Source: Isoetes taiwanensis (Eukaryota; Streptophyta; Lycopodiopsida; Isoetales; Isoetaceae). From it: 64,000 nucleotides of DNA. The stretch is taken from contig JAJEKV010000045.1 in NCBI GenBank assembly GCA_021234155.1, positions 9,597,105 through 9,661,104 on the forward strand, written 5' to 3'. A model generated the notes under the pieces. The model saw only the letters and a program-made list of their open reading frames with translations, ran no database searches and was not told the origin of the DNA. Each line of letters starts with the position of its first letter. Position 1 is the first letter of the stretch. A program made the translations under genes and the position numbers. This document shows, in pieces, positions 1 to 12,513 of the stretch.

Positions 1-670
1 TCATGTTGCTTTGTTTAGATGCCTGCAGGATGGCCTTAAAGAACAAGGCAATACCAAAACTGCTCTACTATTATGGATGACTAGTGTAAGGCTTCTAGAT
101 CATCGAGAAACGGATAAGAGAAATTTTTTTTTGGTGATATGTATCAACTGACCAGCAGTGTCAATTTGGATACATTGCCATATTATACTAAAGGTAAGAA
201 GAAGTCAACGTTTGACGATTCTTTCTGTCTTAATGAAAATAATAATTGTTGGATAGAATCAACTAGAATGCTTTAGCTTTTGGTCTGGTTCTATGCTTTA
301 GTAGAACTAAAATATGCTTGTCCAAAAAAAACATATTTGTAAGTTACAACTCATGCTATAAATTCCTCATACTTAGAAAAATATATTCTAAAATTTTTCG
401 TAGTTGTAACTTCGAACATGATATAGTAGGAAAGTAAAGGCTAACATGACATAAAAATTCAAATTGTTTAAGTTTAGAGAGTGCTAGAAATGTTGGAAAT
501 ATGGATTCGTGCCAGAATCCTTGTAATGAATATTTGGATTTGAAAAAATAATATAATCTGGTGCAACATAGTGAGTTGCATCCTTATCTTGCTCATCTTC
601 ATAACTAAGATTACTATTGTCACGATCCCCATCATCATTATTATCTTCTTTCTTCTCTTCTACATGACAT
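1..670. other. AT-rich intergenic sequence
   Basis: No reading frame with recognisable protein content was found on either strand. The sequence is AT-rich with short homopolymer runs. It abuts the miniature LTR element that starts at about 671. Confidence 0.5.
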
Positions 671-819
671 TGTGAAATGAGCCTGGGTATTGAACTAAGG
701 ACTGTTGCTTGCAAGCACGTACTCTTCCACTGAGCTACTTGCCCTTTGATGGATTTTTGACACTCTTCCACATGGTCATTCTCATGTCTGTTCATTACAT
801 ATACGCCAACATTCCAACA
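671..819 (-). repeat. 3' LTR of the TRIM-like element
   Basis: Shorter partner of 985-1164. It begins with the same 14-base terminus and retains the tRNA-like stretch, with a short deletion. The purine tract at 820-828 sits directly before it on the minus strand, as expected for a 3' LTR. The outer end is uncertain by a few bases (665 or 671). Confidence 0.7.
681..744 (-). promoter_or_regulatory. tRNA-like stretch in the 3' LTR
   Basis: Second, more degenerate copy of the tRNA-like stretch. The A-box-like GTAGCTCAGTGGAAGAG is good, and the anticodon-loop-like TTGCAAG is kept. The B-box is weakened to TAGTTCAATACC. Its presence in both LTRs shows it belongs to the element and is not a chance insertion into one copy. 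Confidence 0.55.
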
Positions 820-984
820 TCCCCCCTTGATGGGCACATCAATCCATTCCAGCCTTTACCATAATCCAAATGCTCCCCTCCTCGGGTCTCGGGCAACTCC
901 ACTGCAGGAGTTGGGTTTCCACTGGTCAGCCTTTGCTCCCCTCCTCGAGCCTCGGGCAACTTTGGGACCACGGCTCTAATACCA

Positions 985-1164
985 TGTCGAGAAATGAGCC
1001 TCCTTTGATTGGATGGACATGCCAGGAAATCGAACCCAAGACCTTATTGCTTGCAAGCCAAGTACTCTACCACTGAGTTATCGGCACTTCAATGGGATTC
1101 TAGCACTCTTCCACAACCGGCATTCTTTACGTGTATCCATTACACATACTCCAACATTCCAACA
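985..1164 (-). repeat. 5' LTR of the TRIM-like element
   Basis: 180-bp long terminal repeat bounded by TG...CA on the minus strand. It shares both termini and much of its interior with 671-819, which lacks about 20 bp next to the B-box. It is immediately followed on the minus strand by the primer-binding site. Confidence 0.75.
1013..1085 (-). promoter_or_regulatory. tRNA-like Pol III internal promoter in the 5' LTR
   Basis: The minus strand reads like a degenerate tRNA-Ala(TGC). It has an A-box-type D-arm AACTCAGTGGTAGAG, an anticodon-loop-like CTTGCAA, and a B-box GGTTCGATTTCC with one extra T. The acceptor stem does not pair well, so a functional tRNA is unlikely. Plausibly it gives the LTR a Pol III promoter or derives from a SINE or tRNA. 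Confidence 0.6.
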
Positions 1165-1333
1165 CATCAATGTTATTCTCATATCCAATTCTTAATCCCG
1201 TGCCATCTATATCTTGCACTAGTACTTGCTCTTCTACATCATCATCATTCCAATTCTGTGGTTCAGGAAGAGATGCCTTGTTTGCAAAGCCAATGTAAGG
1301 CTCTCCTCTCACATGTCTATGAGATTGAATCAA

Positions 1334-1708
1334 ATATGTAGCATAATAAGGGGGGGTGCCAGGGGGATTTGATATGGATGCATAAATCACTATCCCTGAG
1401 ACCATAGACCATACCTCTAGGTTAGAATTAGAAAAATAATAATCATAGATTCAATAGAAAAAAAAAGTACGTTAGTTTGCTAGTAGCATTGGTTAAAGCG
1501 TTCTTTCTAGGATATTGAATTATTTTGGTAGAAGGTCTCAAAATATGAAATCTTAAGCGAACCCATATACAGAGAAGTCTCGGTAGTTCATATTTCAAAA
1601 TCTTAGGCGAACCTGTATTCCATGTTCCAAAATCATAGGCACCCCCAGTCATAAATGACCATCATCGAAACAGAAGGCATCCAGAGGCTCCAACGTATAA
1701 TCTGGGCC
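1334..1708. repeat. Dispersed direct repeat, copy A
   Basis: Begins AATATGTAGCATAATAA and ends at TAATCTGGGC. It is about 375 bp and matches 1760-2130 along its length with scattered substitutions and small indels. No coding capacity was seen. A 23-base piece of its left edge recurs at 13798-13820. Confidence 0.8.
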
Positions 1709-1759
1709 ATACGATGGACAGATCCGACGACTGAGGTAGTCCGGGTGCACTTCGTTTAG

Positions 1760-2130
1760 AATATGTAGCATAATAACAGGGGATCCTAGGGGGATTTGAT
1801 ATGGATGCATAAATCACTATTCCTGAGACCATAGACCATACCGCTAAAGCATGAATAGGTTATTATTGGAAAAACAAAAACATAGATTCAATAGAAAAAA
1901 TAAGCACGTTAGTTTGCTGGTAGCATTGGTTAAAACGGTCTTTCTAGGATATTGAATTCTTTTGGTAGAGGTTCGTTAAGCGAACCCATATACAGAGGAG
2001 TCTCGGTATTCCATATTCCAAAAGCTTAGGCGAACCTGTATTCCATGTTTCAAAATCATAGGTACCCCCAGTCATAAATTATCATAATCGAAACAGGAGG
2101 CATCAAGAGGTTCCAATATATAATCTGGGC
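1760..2130. repeat. Dispersed direct repeat, copy B
   Basis: Second copy of 1334-1708 in the same orientation, 426 bp downstream. The 50-bp spacer between copies (1709-1759) is unrelated to them. The unit could be a non-autonomous transposon or a segmental duplication; no terminal inverted repeats were visible. Confidence 0.8.
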
Positions 2131-2449
2131 ACCCCAAGGGGGCAGCTAAAAGAAGTCTCACTCGTTCACGACAAAAAAATTTGCCCCAAATTCTTACGCC
2201 AAAAATTTTTGGTCAAAACAAAAATGTTATAAATAATGGACATTCTTTTCCAAAAAAATAGCTAAACAAAAAAAGAAAAAGGGAAGAAAAACTACGTCAC
2301 TGCTTTTAACATCGTGGTCTACCTCCCCCCCCCCCCCTCCCGTTTGTGGGCATCTTTATATTTGAAAAACAATAGGGAAAGAAAAGATGAAGATAGTAAA
2401 AAAGAAGGGGGGGGGGGAAGCCATTTTCGATAACTAACAGGATCTGAAT

Positions 2450-2704
2450 AGGTTGCTAGGTTATCTGAAGGAAGAGGGATTGATGGTCTGAATCCACCTC
2501 TTCATCTCTACTGGTTATGCCGACCTACAGGTGTATGACAAGGTGCAGATCCTGCTCAGCTACCAACATCTAATCTACTATGCTAGAGCCATCCCCCTGG
2601 TTCTTATGATGACAAGTGTAGATGAAAGAGGATGGCCACTGTGCGAGACCATTGCAGATAACCAAGTCAAAGATGTTGCACATCTGAAGCAACTATTGTT
2701 GTAA
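2450..2704 (+). pseudogene. Protein-like remnant, family not recognised
   Basis: This frame reads as protein for about 80 codons with one internal TGA near the start. It includes stretches such as LQVYDKVQILLSYQHLIYYA and SVDERGWPLCETIADNQ, and ends in a TAA. Residue composition looks like a real helical protein, not random sequence, but I could not assign a family. The single internal stop and the lack of clear neighbouring exons suggest an isolated remnant of a gene. Confidence 0.35.
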
Positions 2705-4072
2705 TGTGTAACCGAGTGTGCTCTGTCACCCGATGTACGTGGTCAAGAAGTCTCTACCGGGTGGAGTTGTAATATGTCCTTAGCCAGGGGGTCGAACTTC
2801 GTTAACTGCTCTATTCCAATATATGCGCTGGATTCTCCAACTAGCTTTACTCCTTGGTCTCTATCTTGGCAATGCTCCGTGAAATGTCTTTCTATTTGAG
2901 TCCACATGCATAACCTGAGCTGATGCATAGCCACCAAGAAAGCAAGGAGGAGGGGCAAAAAAACCAGCCAACTAAGATTCATATTCTCGATAAGAACACA
3001 TCCTTTAGCAGCAATAAAATTACCGTGCCTTCATTATAGCCTTTGTACAAATAAAACGAAGTCAGTATAAGTTGCAGCTAACCACATAAACAATGATGAC
3101 TAAAGCAAAATAGAACATTGCCCTATGGATTGTAAAGCATGGAGCTTTCTAGAGCCTTCCACACAAAAGTGACACATAGGGACATTTTCATGATTAGAAT
3201 TTCTATCATTGCCTTTGAATAATAGGCCAGATCAAAGTTAAGCAAGTCAAACGTGTTTTCCATGACCAATGCACTTCAAAGAACAATCCACTCTAGGATA
3301 GTTAGGTTGGATCACAAACGGCTCAAAAGGAAAATCTTAAGCTCAAAGATTACTTTCAAGAATGAGCTAAGAGTGAAAAGAAGCTAATATGCTCCCATCC
3401 ACAAACAAGTTAACCCCTTTAATTTTTCTTGGACTTCGCGATCCATACAAGCTTCTAAAGAACCTTAACCAAAGAATAGTTTACCACAGGATCTATTTTG
3501 GTCTAATGCAACCCAGGATGAGAGCTTGTTTGGGGAATTGGACACGAGCAAATAAGTTCCTGCAGTTTCCTAATTTCTTGACCGTCGATGCAAAACTATG
3601 CAGCACCACGTGCTCGACCATTTGGCAAAGCCGGTGTCGTGTAGTATTCAAAAAGGCTTCCCTTACTTTGGATTAGATACTTCAGAGATTAAGGATAGAT
3701 TATATGATTAGCATTTGACGTCCACAATATATGGTGATGATAAATATGAGATTTGGGGTGTCTTTTATCTCCGTCTCATCTAGTGGCTCTTTGAAATGTG
3801 GTAACTTTTTTGAGTTGGAGGTCTATGCGGTAAAGAGAGAATCACAAACTAGAATTAAAGAAAACCTTATACCTCGGAGTGCTAAAGTGAAAACCACAAG
3901 AAAATCTTGCACCTCGGTGTGCTAAAGAGAAAACCACAACCATGAGATGCAAAAAAACCACGTCTTAAACGACAACTTCTTAATAAAAAGACAATTCAAC
4001 AAATTAAACATGAGCTGAGACGGCTTCAATAAAAAAATTTGCACTCACGCAAAGCTGGGTCGAAACAAGAGA
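2705..4072. other. Intergenic stretch upstream of the pseudouridine synthase gene
   Basis: No confident gene. A minus-strand frame at 2743-2982 (79 codons) begins with a hydrophobic segment, but nothing else supports it. The last 100 bases may hold 5' untranslated sequence of the next gene. Confidence 0.4.
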
Positions 4073-6686
4073 ATGGGCTTTAACCTATCGTCGATAGCAT
4101 GGGAAAATCCAGATACACCTGCTTCTTCTTCCGACTACGTCTTCATCAATGGTAATGTGTGTATATATGTTGTACATGTTTATTGTTCTCATGTAAGCGT
4201 TTTGCATCTAGGAAAGCGATTTGTGAAGCCTTACTTCTTCGAATTCATAGCACATGTATTGGTCCTTGCTTTGGTCCATTATAACATCTGAACTCCTACA
4301 GATAACTTAGCTGAGTAGTTTCGTTTAACAGGTGAAAGAAAGATGGAATGGGAAACGTGTTGTAGAGCTATTTAGCCAGGAGTTCAGACAACGACCTTTC
4401 GAGTATTATGTCGGAACCAATGCCATTTTTCTTTGTGTTCTTATATTTGATGTTTTTGCTCTCAACCAACAATTTAGGTTGCGACTCTGCACCAGACTTA
4501 GGTTTTAGATTAATTACCTATGGATACCAACTTTGAATTTTGCCAAGTGGGACAATGTTGCTTATGTGCCATATGTATGTGGTAATGGATGATTTTATAT
4601 TGTTCTCTCAAATATAGGTTGAAGCAGTAAACGAAGGGCGCATTATAGTCAATGGCCAAAAGGTGGAACCGTCCTATGTTGTAAGAACTACAGAAACTAT
4701 GAGCCACTTTGTGCACAGGTATCCATTACATTCGAAGCCTGTCCATTGATCCCTTCTTTCCTGTTTGAAAGTGTCACCATTATATTATACATGTTATTAT
4801 CAAGCATGATTTCTTACTGTTGTACCAGGCATGAGCCTCCAGTAGCAGCAGAGCCAGTTGTCATTCTAGAGGAGACTGAGGATGTTATTACAGTGTGCAA
4901 ACCAGCTTCGGTTCCTGTAAGTTCTGAGCAAATATCCTCCAAATTCTTGTAGTTTTGGCATTAACATGTAGACCTATTCAACAGGTTCATCCGTGTGGTC
5001 AATATCGCAAAAATACTGTTGTAGGAATTTTGCGAGCTGAGCACAGAAAGCATCCACTTTTTCGTATCCGTATTGTGAATAGTTAATGGATTTCTATTGT
5101 TAGTTATGCCCATCCTTGACAATGATTTAGCTATACACCGGCTTGATCGTCTGGTCTCTGGTCTTTTGATCTTTGCAAAAAGTGCATCTTCTGCTAATAA
5201 GTTCCGCAAAGATGTAATTACTCTAGCACTAGAGTCCTATATCTCGCATGTCACTGAATCTATTTAATCATTGTAATTGTTGCCGCAGATTGAAAAGGGG
5301 CTTGTGGAAAAGCTGTACATAGCAAAAGTGAAGGGAGTGTTTCCTGAGTCAGAGGTTGCTTCAATGTCCTTGTACTTCCATGTGCTTTACCACTAGTTAA
5401 ATGTAAAAACGAATATCCTCTTGCTGGAAAAACGTATCATCTATTAACCAAAGTAGCTAAACTATGATATTGATTTGTGCCTGCATATAAGAAACGTGTT
5501 TGATGATATTATGTGTATGATAGGTAGTTGTTCAGGCTGCTATTTCATATGATGCCAGGGAGGGTAGAAGCTCTGTCGAGGTATGTTGTTCAGCTCTATG
5601 TAATAAATGTTTTTATATAGCTTGTAGTAGATGATGCATAATGCAAGTTTAGCCCATTGAAAAGAAAGCCTTTATTGCCATTAGGTGAAATTGGATATTT
5701 AGTTTATCGCTTGCATTATTTGGAGCAGCGTTTCCGTACAGATCTTCTGTGGACCAATGATGTTTGATTGTGCTGGCCTATTAATATGTTGTCAATATTT
5801 TGCATATTTCTTGGGTATATTGCACTTAATTTTTGCTCATTGGCATTAGGGCATGATTTAATCTTCCTAAAAAAGTGAAGCATGGTGCTTAAAATTATGT
5901 CGTAGCATGTAACGTTATTATTCTATTAATTTTGGTGTAAGTTGTTTGTCTGTGATATTTTTAGATTGCAGAGAAAGGTATATTGTCTCCAACTTCTGAC
6001 AAGAACTCAAATGGTAAGGAGGCATGCACAAAATTTAAACGTATAAGAACAGATGGAGTATACAGTATAGTACATTGTGTGCCTCTGACAGGCCGTACCC
6101 ACCAGGTGCGTTATATAATATTTGAGGAGAAGCTATATCCAGATATTCTAGCTGGCAAATTCTTTTTGGTCCTTCTGCAGATACGGGTCCATCTAAAGTA
6201 TTTAGGTCACCCTATTGCAAATGATGCTCTCTATCTTGATGATAACCCACCTAAACGTTCAGTGAAAGGGACTAGTGCAGATGCAGCAGCACGTAAAACA
6301 TTAAATGAAGAACATTCACTACATGTAGTAGGTAATAAGAGGTCTACTTTTGAACCGCAAACAATCAATCAATCAGTGCAAAAATCAATCAGGCGGGATA
6401 CAGTTGCAAACAAATTAAACGAAGGAGGGCAAGCCATGCAGCTTTTAGAGGAAGAAATTGACCAATGTGCAGATAAAGATCCACTGTGCACCCACTGTCC
6501 GAAGTTTGGTCCCGCTGGGTATGCCCCCACATGATACTTCTCTTCATGAAGTTGTAGCAGATACTTAATTGTTTGCATACTTATTCTAGGTATGATGAAG
6601 ATCTTGAAGGCCTCTGGTTGCATTGTCTCCGATACTCGACAACAAAATGGTCATTTGAATGTTCACTGCCTAGTTGGGCAATGTAA
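4073..6686 (+). CDS. RNA pseudouridine synthase, RluA family (plant PUS7 type), 12 exons
   Basis: Isomerises uridine to pseudouridine in structured RNA. Exons, each with GT-AG borders and consistent phase: 4073-4151, 4212-4255, 4332-4409, 4618-4718, 4829-4916, 4985-5063, 5131-5213, 5289-5354, 5524-5580, 5965-6105, 6181-6518, 6590-6686. They join to 417 codons including the stop. An S4-like N-terminal RNA-binding part ('[10 protein letters not shown]') precedes the RluA core. That core has the catalytic motif [10 protein letters not shown], with the nucleophilic Asp in HRLD, then 'TGRTHQ' and '[19 protein letters not shown]'. The C-terminal 'CTHCPK' and 'LWLHC' motifs are typical of the eukaryotic branch resembling Arabidopsis pseudouridine synthase 7. 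All key residues are intact. The first ATG is chosen from frame and exon phase; an upstream untranslated exon is possible. Target RNA and compartment cannot be read from the sequence. Confidence 0.9.
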
Positions 6687-8347
6687 TACAAAAGGTCTTC
6701 CCTTTTTCTTTCAGTTAGTAGTGACCCAAATTATATGCTAGGTATTTTGAGTGTAAAGACGGTGCTATTATTTGTTCGTATTAGTGCTCCATTAAGATGT
6801 TTTCTTTAAAAAAAAAACAAATTGCAGCATACCAAAAATGCAGGGAGTCTTCAGGTAGTTTCCAACCTGAGGCAAAAGGAAGCATCTAGCTTGAGGATAG
6901 GCCTAGATATCAATGTTTAATTCGGTATGAAGTTTTTATTTGTTTGTTCTATGCAAGTCATGGATGATGAAAGAGGGACAGGCATGGAAATATGTTTCAA
7001 TGAATATTAGTTTTGGTGGCAAACTTCTTTAGATTTACATTAGCATGCTCTATGGAGGCTCACTAATTGCGTGGAAAGGCAAGCGTTTTTCACATGCTAC
7101 TCTGATTTCTGTGAGTCTTTTGATGGAATCAGATACTAGTTAAGTTTTGCAAAATGGGAAATTTTTTATGCTTAGATTCCATGGAGGCATTGATCTAGAC
7201 CGTCTATGAAAGATAACAACAATCAGTGCCGTTTGACTTGCAAAATATTTTCGATAGCGTTCGGCCCCATGGCTAGCCTCGGAACCCTTGAAAGACTAAT
7301 CGTTGCGCTCATCAAAGCTTTAGCTATGGCAGAGCAGGGGTGTAGACTAGAGCAGTGAACTATATGCATGAAAGAGTCGAAAATTAGGCGCATGGCCGGA
7401 TGTGTCACCTTCAAATACCTTCGTCGATAAATTCTTGTCTATCTAACATATATAACTCTCCTATGAAAAATGCTTTTGGCATATTCTTAATTGATGCTTT
7501 CTCCTGAAATTGACACGTACCGTTCCGAGGAAAAAATAGTGCTTAAAAAAAATACAGAAAAAAAGACAACGAAGTAAGGCACTTGGTCGGCGTGCCATGC
7601 GGCTGGATTTGGCTTGGCTATGCGCTTTGCATTGCCATCGCTGGAGCTGGGAAGCGGCACAAGCTCCATCTATCGCAGAGAACCCAGACAGATATTTGTG
7701 ATCTGCTCTTGGCAGTAGAAGCTTTGAACATGCAGAAGGGCGAAAATCGAGTATATATCTGTGCTTTTTAGTAAACTATTTCAGCTTCTGTGCTTGAATC
7801 TGCTGTGATTTGCATCTGACATCCGATAGCCACGTTATGAAGAGGGGACGATATTTAGATTAGGGCATCCGGTGGATCTTCCCCTTTCTTCGTCTGGAAG
7901 CAAACCCCCCCATTTCATGATTGAATCATGTACATAGTGGTGCGCATTAAATGAAGCCGATGGGCAGAGTTATGCAGATTTACACGCCATAGCCAGGACT
8001 TAAAAGCAGGGGGCTCGCTGAAGGTTTGAAAAAAAGGGCCCAGCCTTGGGGAAGGGAGAAAGAAATAGTGCTTGGGGAAGGGGGAAAGAAACAAAGTGCT
8101 GCTGGAGTCGCTATACTTTGTGTGCTTGGAAGCAAGGGGTCACAGAGGGTTTGCACTGGATGAATGCCTTTAGGCACAACGCAAATCCATTAATCGAAAT
8201 AGGTAAAAACTCCTTAGGCAGATAATATTCCATTTTCTGCAGATAAAATGGGTTGTGGAGGTCTGAGGCTTCTCTCCAAGCTACGGATTTGCCAGAGCTA
8301 GATCTCTGCATAGCTGTATACAAATATTCTGTACATACATGCCTACA
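6687..8347. other. Intergenic, 3' flank of the pseudouridine synthase gene
   Basis: No recognisable gene on either strand. Small open frames at 7223-7414 and 7583-7771 have no familiar motifs. At 8010-8090 there are two short similar stretches containing GCTTGGGGAAGGG. Confidence 0.4.
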
Positions 8348-8473
8348 CTGCTAAGTTCTTATTTAGAAGATGCATGCATACTTCATATGTACAAGGCAAA
8401 AAGCATGCTTAATTCCCGAAATACTATGTCTTCGCATTGCTAAGTTCTTATTTGGAAGATGCATGCATACTTC
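8348..8473. repeat. Short direct repeat, about 36 bp, two copies
   Basis: The stretch TGCTAAGTTCTTATTT followed by GAAGATGCATGCATACTTCAT occurs at 8348-8384 and again at 8438-8474, in the same orientation about 90 bp apart. It lies just upstream of the GAPDH exons. Confidence 0.6.
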
Positions 8474-8494
8474 ATGCTGCTCATTTGAAGGTAA

Positions 8495-9372
<878 letters not shown>

Positions 9373-10186
9373 GGAATCCTGTCAGATTAACGATGAAACA
9401 TTTTTTAAAAATTTAACTCCTATATCAATACAACTAGTGACGATGGCTTCACCGCCATTTAAAACTCTATAAAAACAACAAGTATTCGTTTCAAGCTTGA
9501 TTTGTTAATCATGCATAGATGTTTGTAAAACTCTAAATACAAGTATTCGTTTCAATCTCGATTTGCTAGTCGTATAAAGATGTTTAAAATACAAGTATTA
9601 ATGGCAAGGGTTCATTCTTTAGGTACAATTATTAGAATACTTGGGTTCTAAGCTATGTGCTTAGTGGATTAAACACAATCCAAAACGAAAACTAGGTACA
9701 TTTCTTGCATTGTTTACAACCACTGACTTGCAACTTTATTTCAAGATTGGAACATGCAGTCACTTTCGTATCATTGAAGCATGTGATGAAAGTGGCATGT
9801 GCCCAGAGATCAAATCATTAGAAAAGCTTGAATGAGGGACGGACCCATTTTCTCCAGTTCATTTATCATATACTACTTTCAAATAATTAATTTGCAAAAG
9901 CTGGGCTTGGTATGCTATTGTTAAAGCAACTATACTTAAAGCTACATAACATAGAAGTCCATGTGTAAACAATCAAATATGACACAACAAACACTAGAAC
10001 TTTGCAATATCTTTTTGAAAGGACCTTCCAAATTGTTTAGCAAGTCATGAAGATAAGCAGGTGGCTATAAATTTCAAAGCCCTCCAGAAAGTCGAACTGG
10101 AAATTCTCGAATGTGATGTTATGACTAGGTTTAAGGTCATACCGCATAAAGCTTATGCCAAAGTTACACAAATCCCTCTTTTCAGG
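9373..10186. other. Intergenic, no recognisable content
   Basis: AT-rich sequence without supported genes. It separates the GAPDH fragment from the foldback at 10187. Confidence 0.4.
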
Positions 10187-10246
10187 AGTGAGTCGGCAAA
10201 GAGAAATGTTCGCGGCGGCCTTGGCCGCCGCGATAAATTTCTTGTA
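10187..10246. repeat. Foldback element, copy 1
   Basis: 60-bp unit whose core GCGGCGGCCTTGGCCGCCGC is a near-perfect palindrome, extended by GAAAT...ATTTC arms to about 44 bp. A nearly identical copy lies at 20237-20296 in the same orientation. Read on the minus strand the edge is CTACAAGAAATTTATCGCGG, reminiscent of CACTA transposon termini (CACTACAAGAAA), so it may be a transposon end. GC content is far above the surroundings. Confidence 0.75.
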
Positions 10247-10302
10247 GGTCTAATCAATATATTTTACCATTGAATGGAATTAAATCAAAACACACGCCAC
10301 AG

Positions 10303-10382
10303 GATATGCTTGCAAAACAAAAGATCTCTCTAGCCAGGCTCAATATGCTTGCAAAACAAAAGATCTCTCTAGTCAGGCTCAA
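10303..10382. repeat. 40-bp tandem duplication
   Basis: Two adjacent copies of a 40-bp unit starting ATATGCTTGCAAAACAAAAG, differing by one base (AGCCAGG versus AGTCAGG). Confidence 0.75.
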
Positions 10383-10814
10383 TACAAGAATGTTCCTTCA
10401 AGAAGCATTATGGGCATGTCAACATGCCTCTACGCGTCGCACATCGGCAGCTTTCCATGCCCGGAATGATTCTGGAATGAACATTCTTGTATGTGTAAAT
10501 GTGAGGAGAGGACATTTTGGCCACGGAGCCAATGATCGCGTGCCACGTGGCACAACAATCATTTACTGAATGTTTATCTCCGAAGCAAAAACAACGGATG
10601 AATTTTACGGCGGGGATCACAATGATTCTACCTTGCATTCTTGATTTCTACCTAGCGTTGTATCTCTTTACCTTACATTCTATCTGATTTCACACATCCA
10701 GATGTCATTTACCTTACGTTCACGTTTCAAGAATGGTTCTTCACCAAATGTTCTTCACAGCGTCAGCAGCGTTTCCACACCAAAATCTCTAGTGGAAAAC
10801 CATTCTTGTATACA
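10383..10814. mobile_element. Possible non-autonomous TIR element
   Basis: The left edge reads TACAAGAATGTTCC and the right edge, on the other strand, TACAAGAATGGTTTTCC. These give short terminal inverted repeats about 430 bp apart, and a further inverted copy (GAACATTCTTGTA) lies inside at about 10478. No coding sequence is visible. The TACAAGAA ends are reminiscent of the CACTA superfamily. No target duplication was found, so the borders are tentative. Confidence 0.35.
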
Positions 10815-12460
10815 AAACTCAGAATGAGGTGCCTTGTTTTCTAATGTTGTGATAGTTATGAAGATACTCACAATGTATATCTCATCATGGACTTTTGCCA
10901 TGGCGTATCTCTGCGCATCGAAATAAAGAGCTTTCTACATGAACAAAAATACCAGTAAACTGTTTTCCAAATTGTACATGCATTGAAGTACTGCCATTCC
11001 TCCAGAATCATTCACAAAGATCGTGAGATCTTAAATTAGAGATAGAACAATTACCAGTATACCATTAATGTTTTTAATAATTAGTTTTTACATGACATTC
11101 CAGACATTTATTCCAATATTCTGCATATATACCCAACATTTTTCCATGGAATATAACGTAACTGTTTTCCACATCACAAAAAATACTTTTTTTTTTGAAG
11201 GAAAGAAATTTTTGTATTAACAGATAGGAAGAATTAGAACATGTGGCCCCTCATGGACCAGATAGAAATTAAGCACATGGATCCCATATGGATCAAATTT
11301 CCCCGGGGGCATCACCAATGTAAGTCGTATAAATCATTCTTTAACTCTTTAGTTCAATTTAATCTATTATCCTCAATTCGTTTGCAATATTTATACGATA
11401 AGGAGTATGTCATAGGTCAAGATGCGTTTTGTATTTATACGAGAAGGATCATTGGTACTACAAAAAAATATCATATAAATACGATATGGGGTAGACAAAA
11501 GTTGGAAACAATAGAACGTATCATATGGGGTTTTTTTAGAGAATTTTCGTATACGAAGGGGTTTTTTTGGACCCTAGTAACGCACATGGCATATCCATAT
11601 ATAGAGAGCTAACACCCCCAGGCAAATTTCATATCCACAGCTTCAGTACTAATATGCATTTCTCAACCTCTTCTCCTATCCAACTAGTACTACATGATCA
11701 AAACCAATCTTCCCAACTAGATAGAGTACTACAGGAGCCAAGTACAAACTTTCCTTAAGCTGCAAATAAGTCTTGATAGCACCATAAAAAACCTCTTGCA
11801 AGTGTGAAGAAAAATAGAGAAAGAAATAAAGAGTAAGATGAGTAGCCTGCCACGTTGCTCAAAGAAGCTGCATATGCTTCCAAAACTTGAACCAAACATG
11901 CAGTTTCATCAACTTTTAAAACCTGGCATGGATGTATGATACCATAAGAAATGCTGCATTGTCGGGATATGAAAGAGTTAGCCTGTAATTGGCTAGACAC
12001 AAAGCCCAGCCACCAGACTTATTCTCTCTAAAGTTTGGCTCAAGATATGTAAGCATTATCCTGCTCATAAATTCCCTAGCTCGGCATTTCTTGCAGTCCC
12101 ATGTATAAGCAATGAACCTGTAATTTTAGATCAAGGCACTCTATTCTTTTTCAAAGATTCTATTCCAGACCTTTCTGCTAGAAAGAAAGAGCAAGAGGAA
12201 GGGAAAAAAGCCAACAACTCCGAGGATCCGTTATTTGATGAGGCAGCCAAGAAAACATACAACTAAATTGCTCTCCTCACATTTCTGCCTAAAATCTCAA
12301 TTACGTCCTTTTGGTGCGTCTTGCTCAAACACGAAAATTTATAGAAAGAACCGAAATTTAGTGGCAAACTGGCATGAAATGAAAGGACCACCTTGAAGCA
12401 ATTCTGGTTGAAGATACCGAACCACCTTTGAAGAAACGAAATCAAATGAGAAAGCTGTGT
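10815..12460. other. Intergenic, AT-rich
   Basis: No supported gene. An open frame at 11241-11612 (123 codons) has no recognisable motifs and biased AT-rich composition. Confidence 0.4.
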
Positions 12461-12513
12461 ATTCTCATGTGGGAACATTGCCTCATGCGTAGGCAGTGTT
12501 TCCACATGAGAAT
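12461..12513. repeat. 22-bp stem, 9-nt loop hairpin
   Basis: ATTCTCATGTGGGAACATTG at the left arm pairs with CAGTGTTTCCACATGAGAAT at the right arm around the loop TCATGCGTA. As RNA from the plus strand all 22 positions pair, two of them as G-U wobbles. It could be a miniature foldback transposon or a small RNA hairpin. No gene overlaps it. Confidence 0.6.

Larger units (their letters stand above)
671..1164 (-). mobile_element. Miniature LTR retrotransposon (TRIM-like) with tRNA-like boxes in its LTRs
   Basis: On the minus strand this is a complete LTR layout in under 500 bp. A 5' LTR (985-1164) starts TGTTGGAATGTTGG and ends TCGACA. It is followed directly by a primer-binding site TGGTATTAGAGCC (972-984), matching the initiator Met-tRNA type used by plant LTR elements. 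A 150-bp interior without coding capacity follows, then a purine tract AAGGGGGGA (820-828), then a second, shorter LTR (671-819) starting with the same TGTTGGAATGTTGG. This is the layout of TRIM elements, which cannot encode their own proteins. Each LTR also contains a tRNA-like stretch with A-box and B-box sequence. Known TRIMs of the Cassandra group carry 5S rRNA in the LTR; here the insert looks tRNA-derived instead. No target-site duplication is clear. Confidence 0.8.

Noticed and set aside
1014-1085. A functional tRNA-Ala gene
   Set aside because: The acceptor stem does not pair, the T-arm has an extra base, and a related copy sits at the same place in the second LTR, so it is part of a retroelement.
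11241-11612. A 123-codon open frame
   Set aside because: AT-rich composition without recognisable motifs, and no splice or promoter context.
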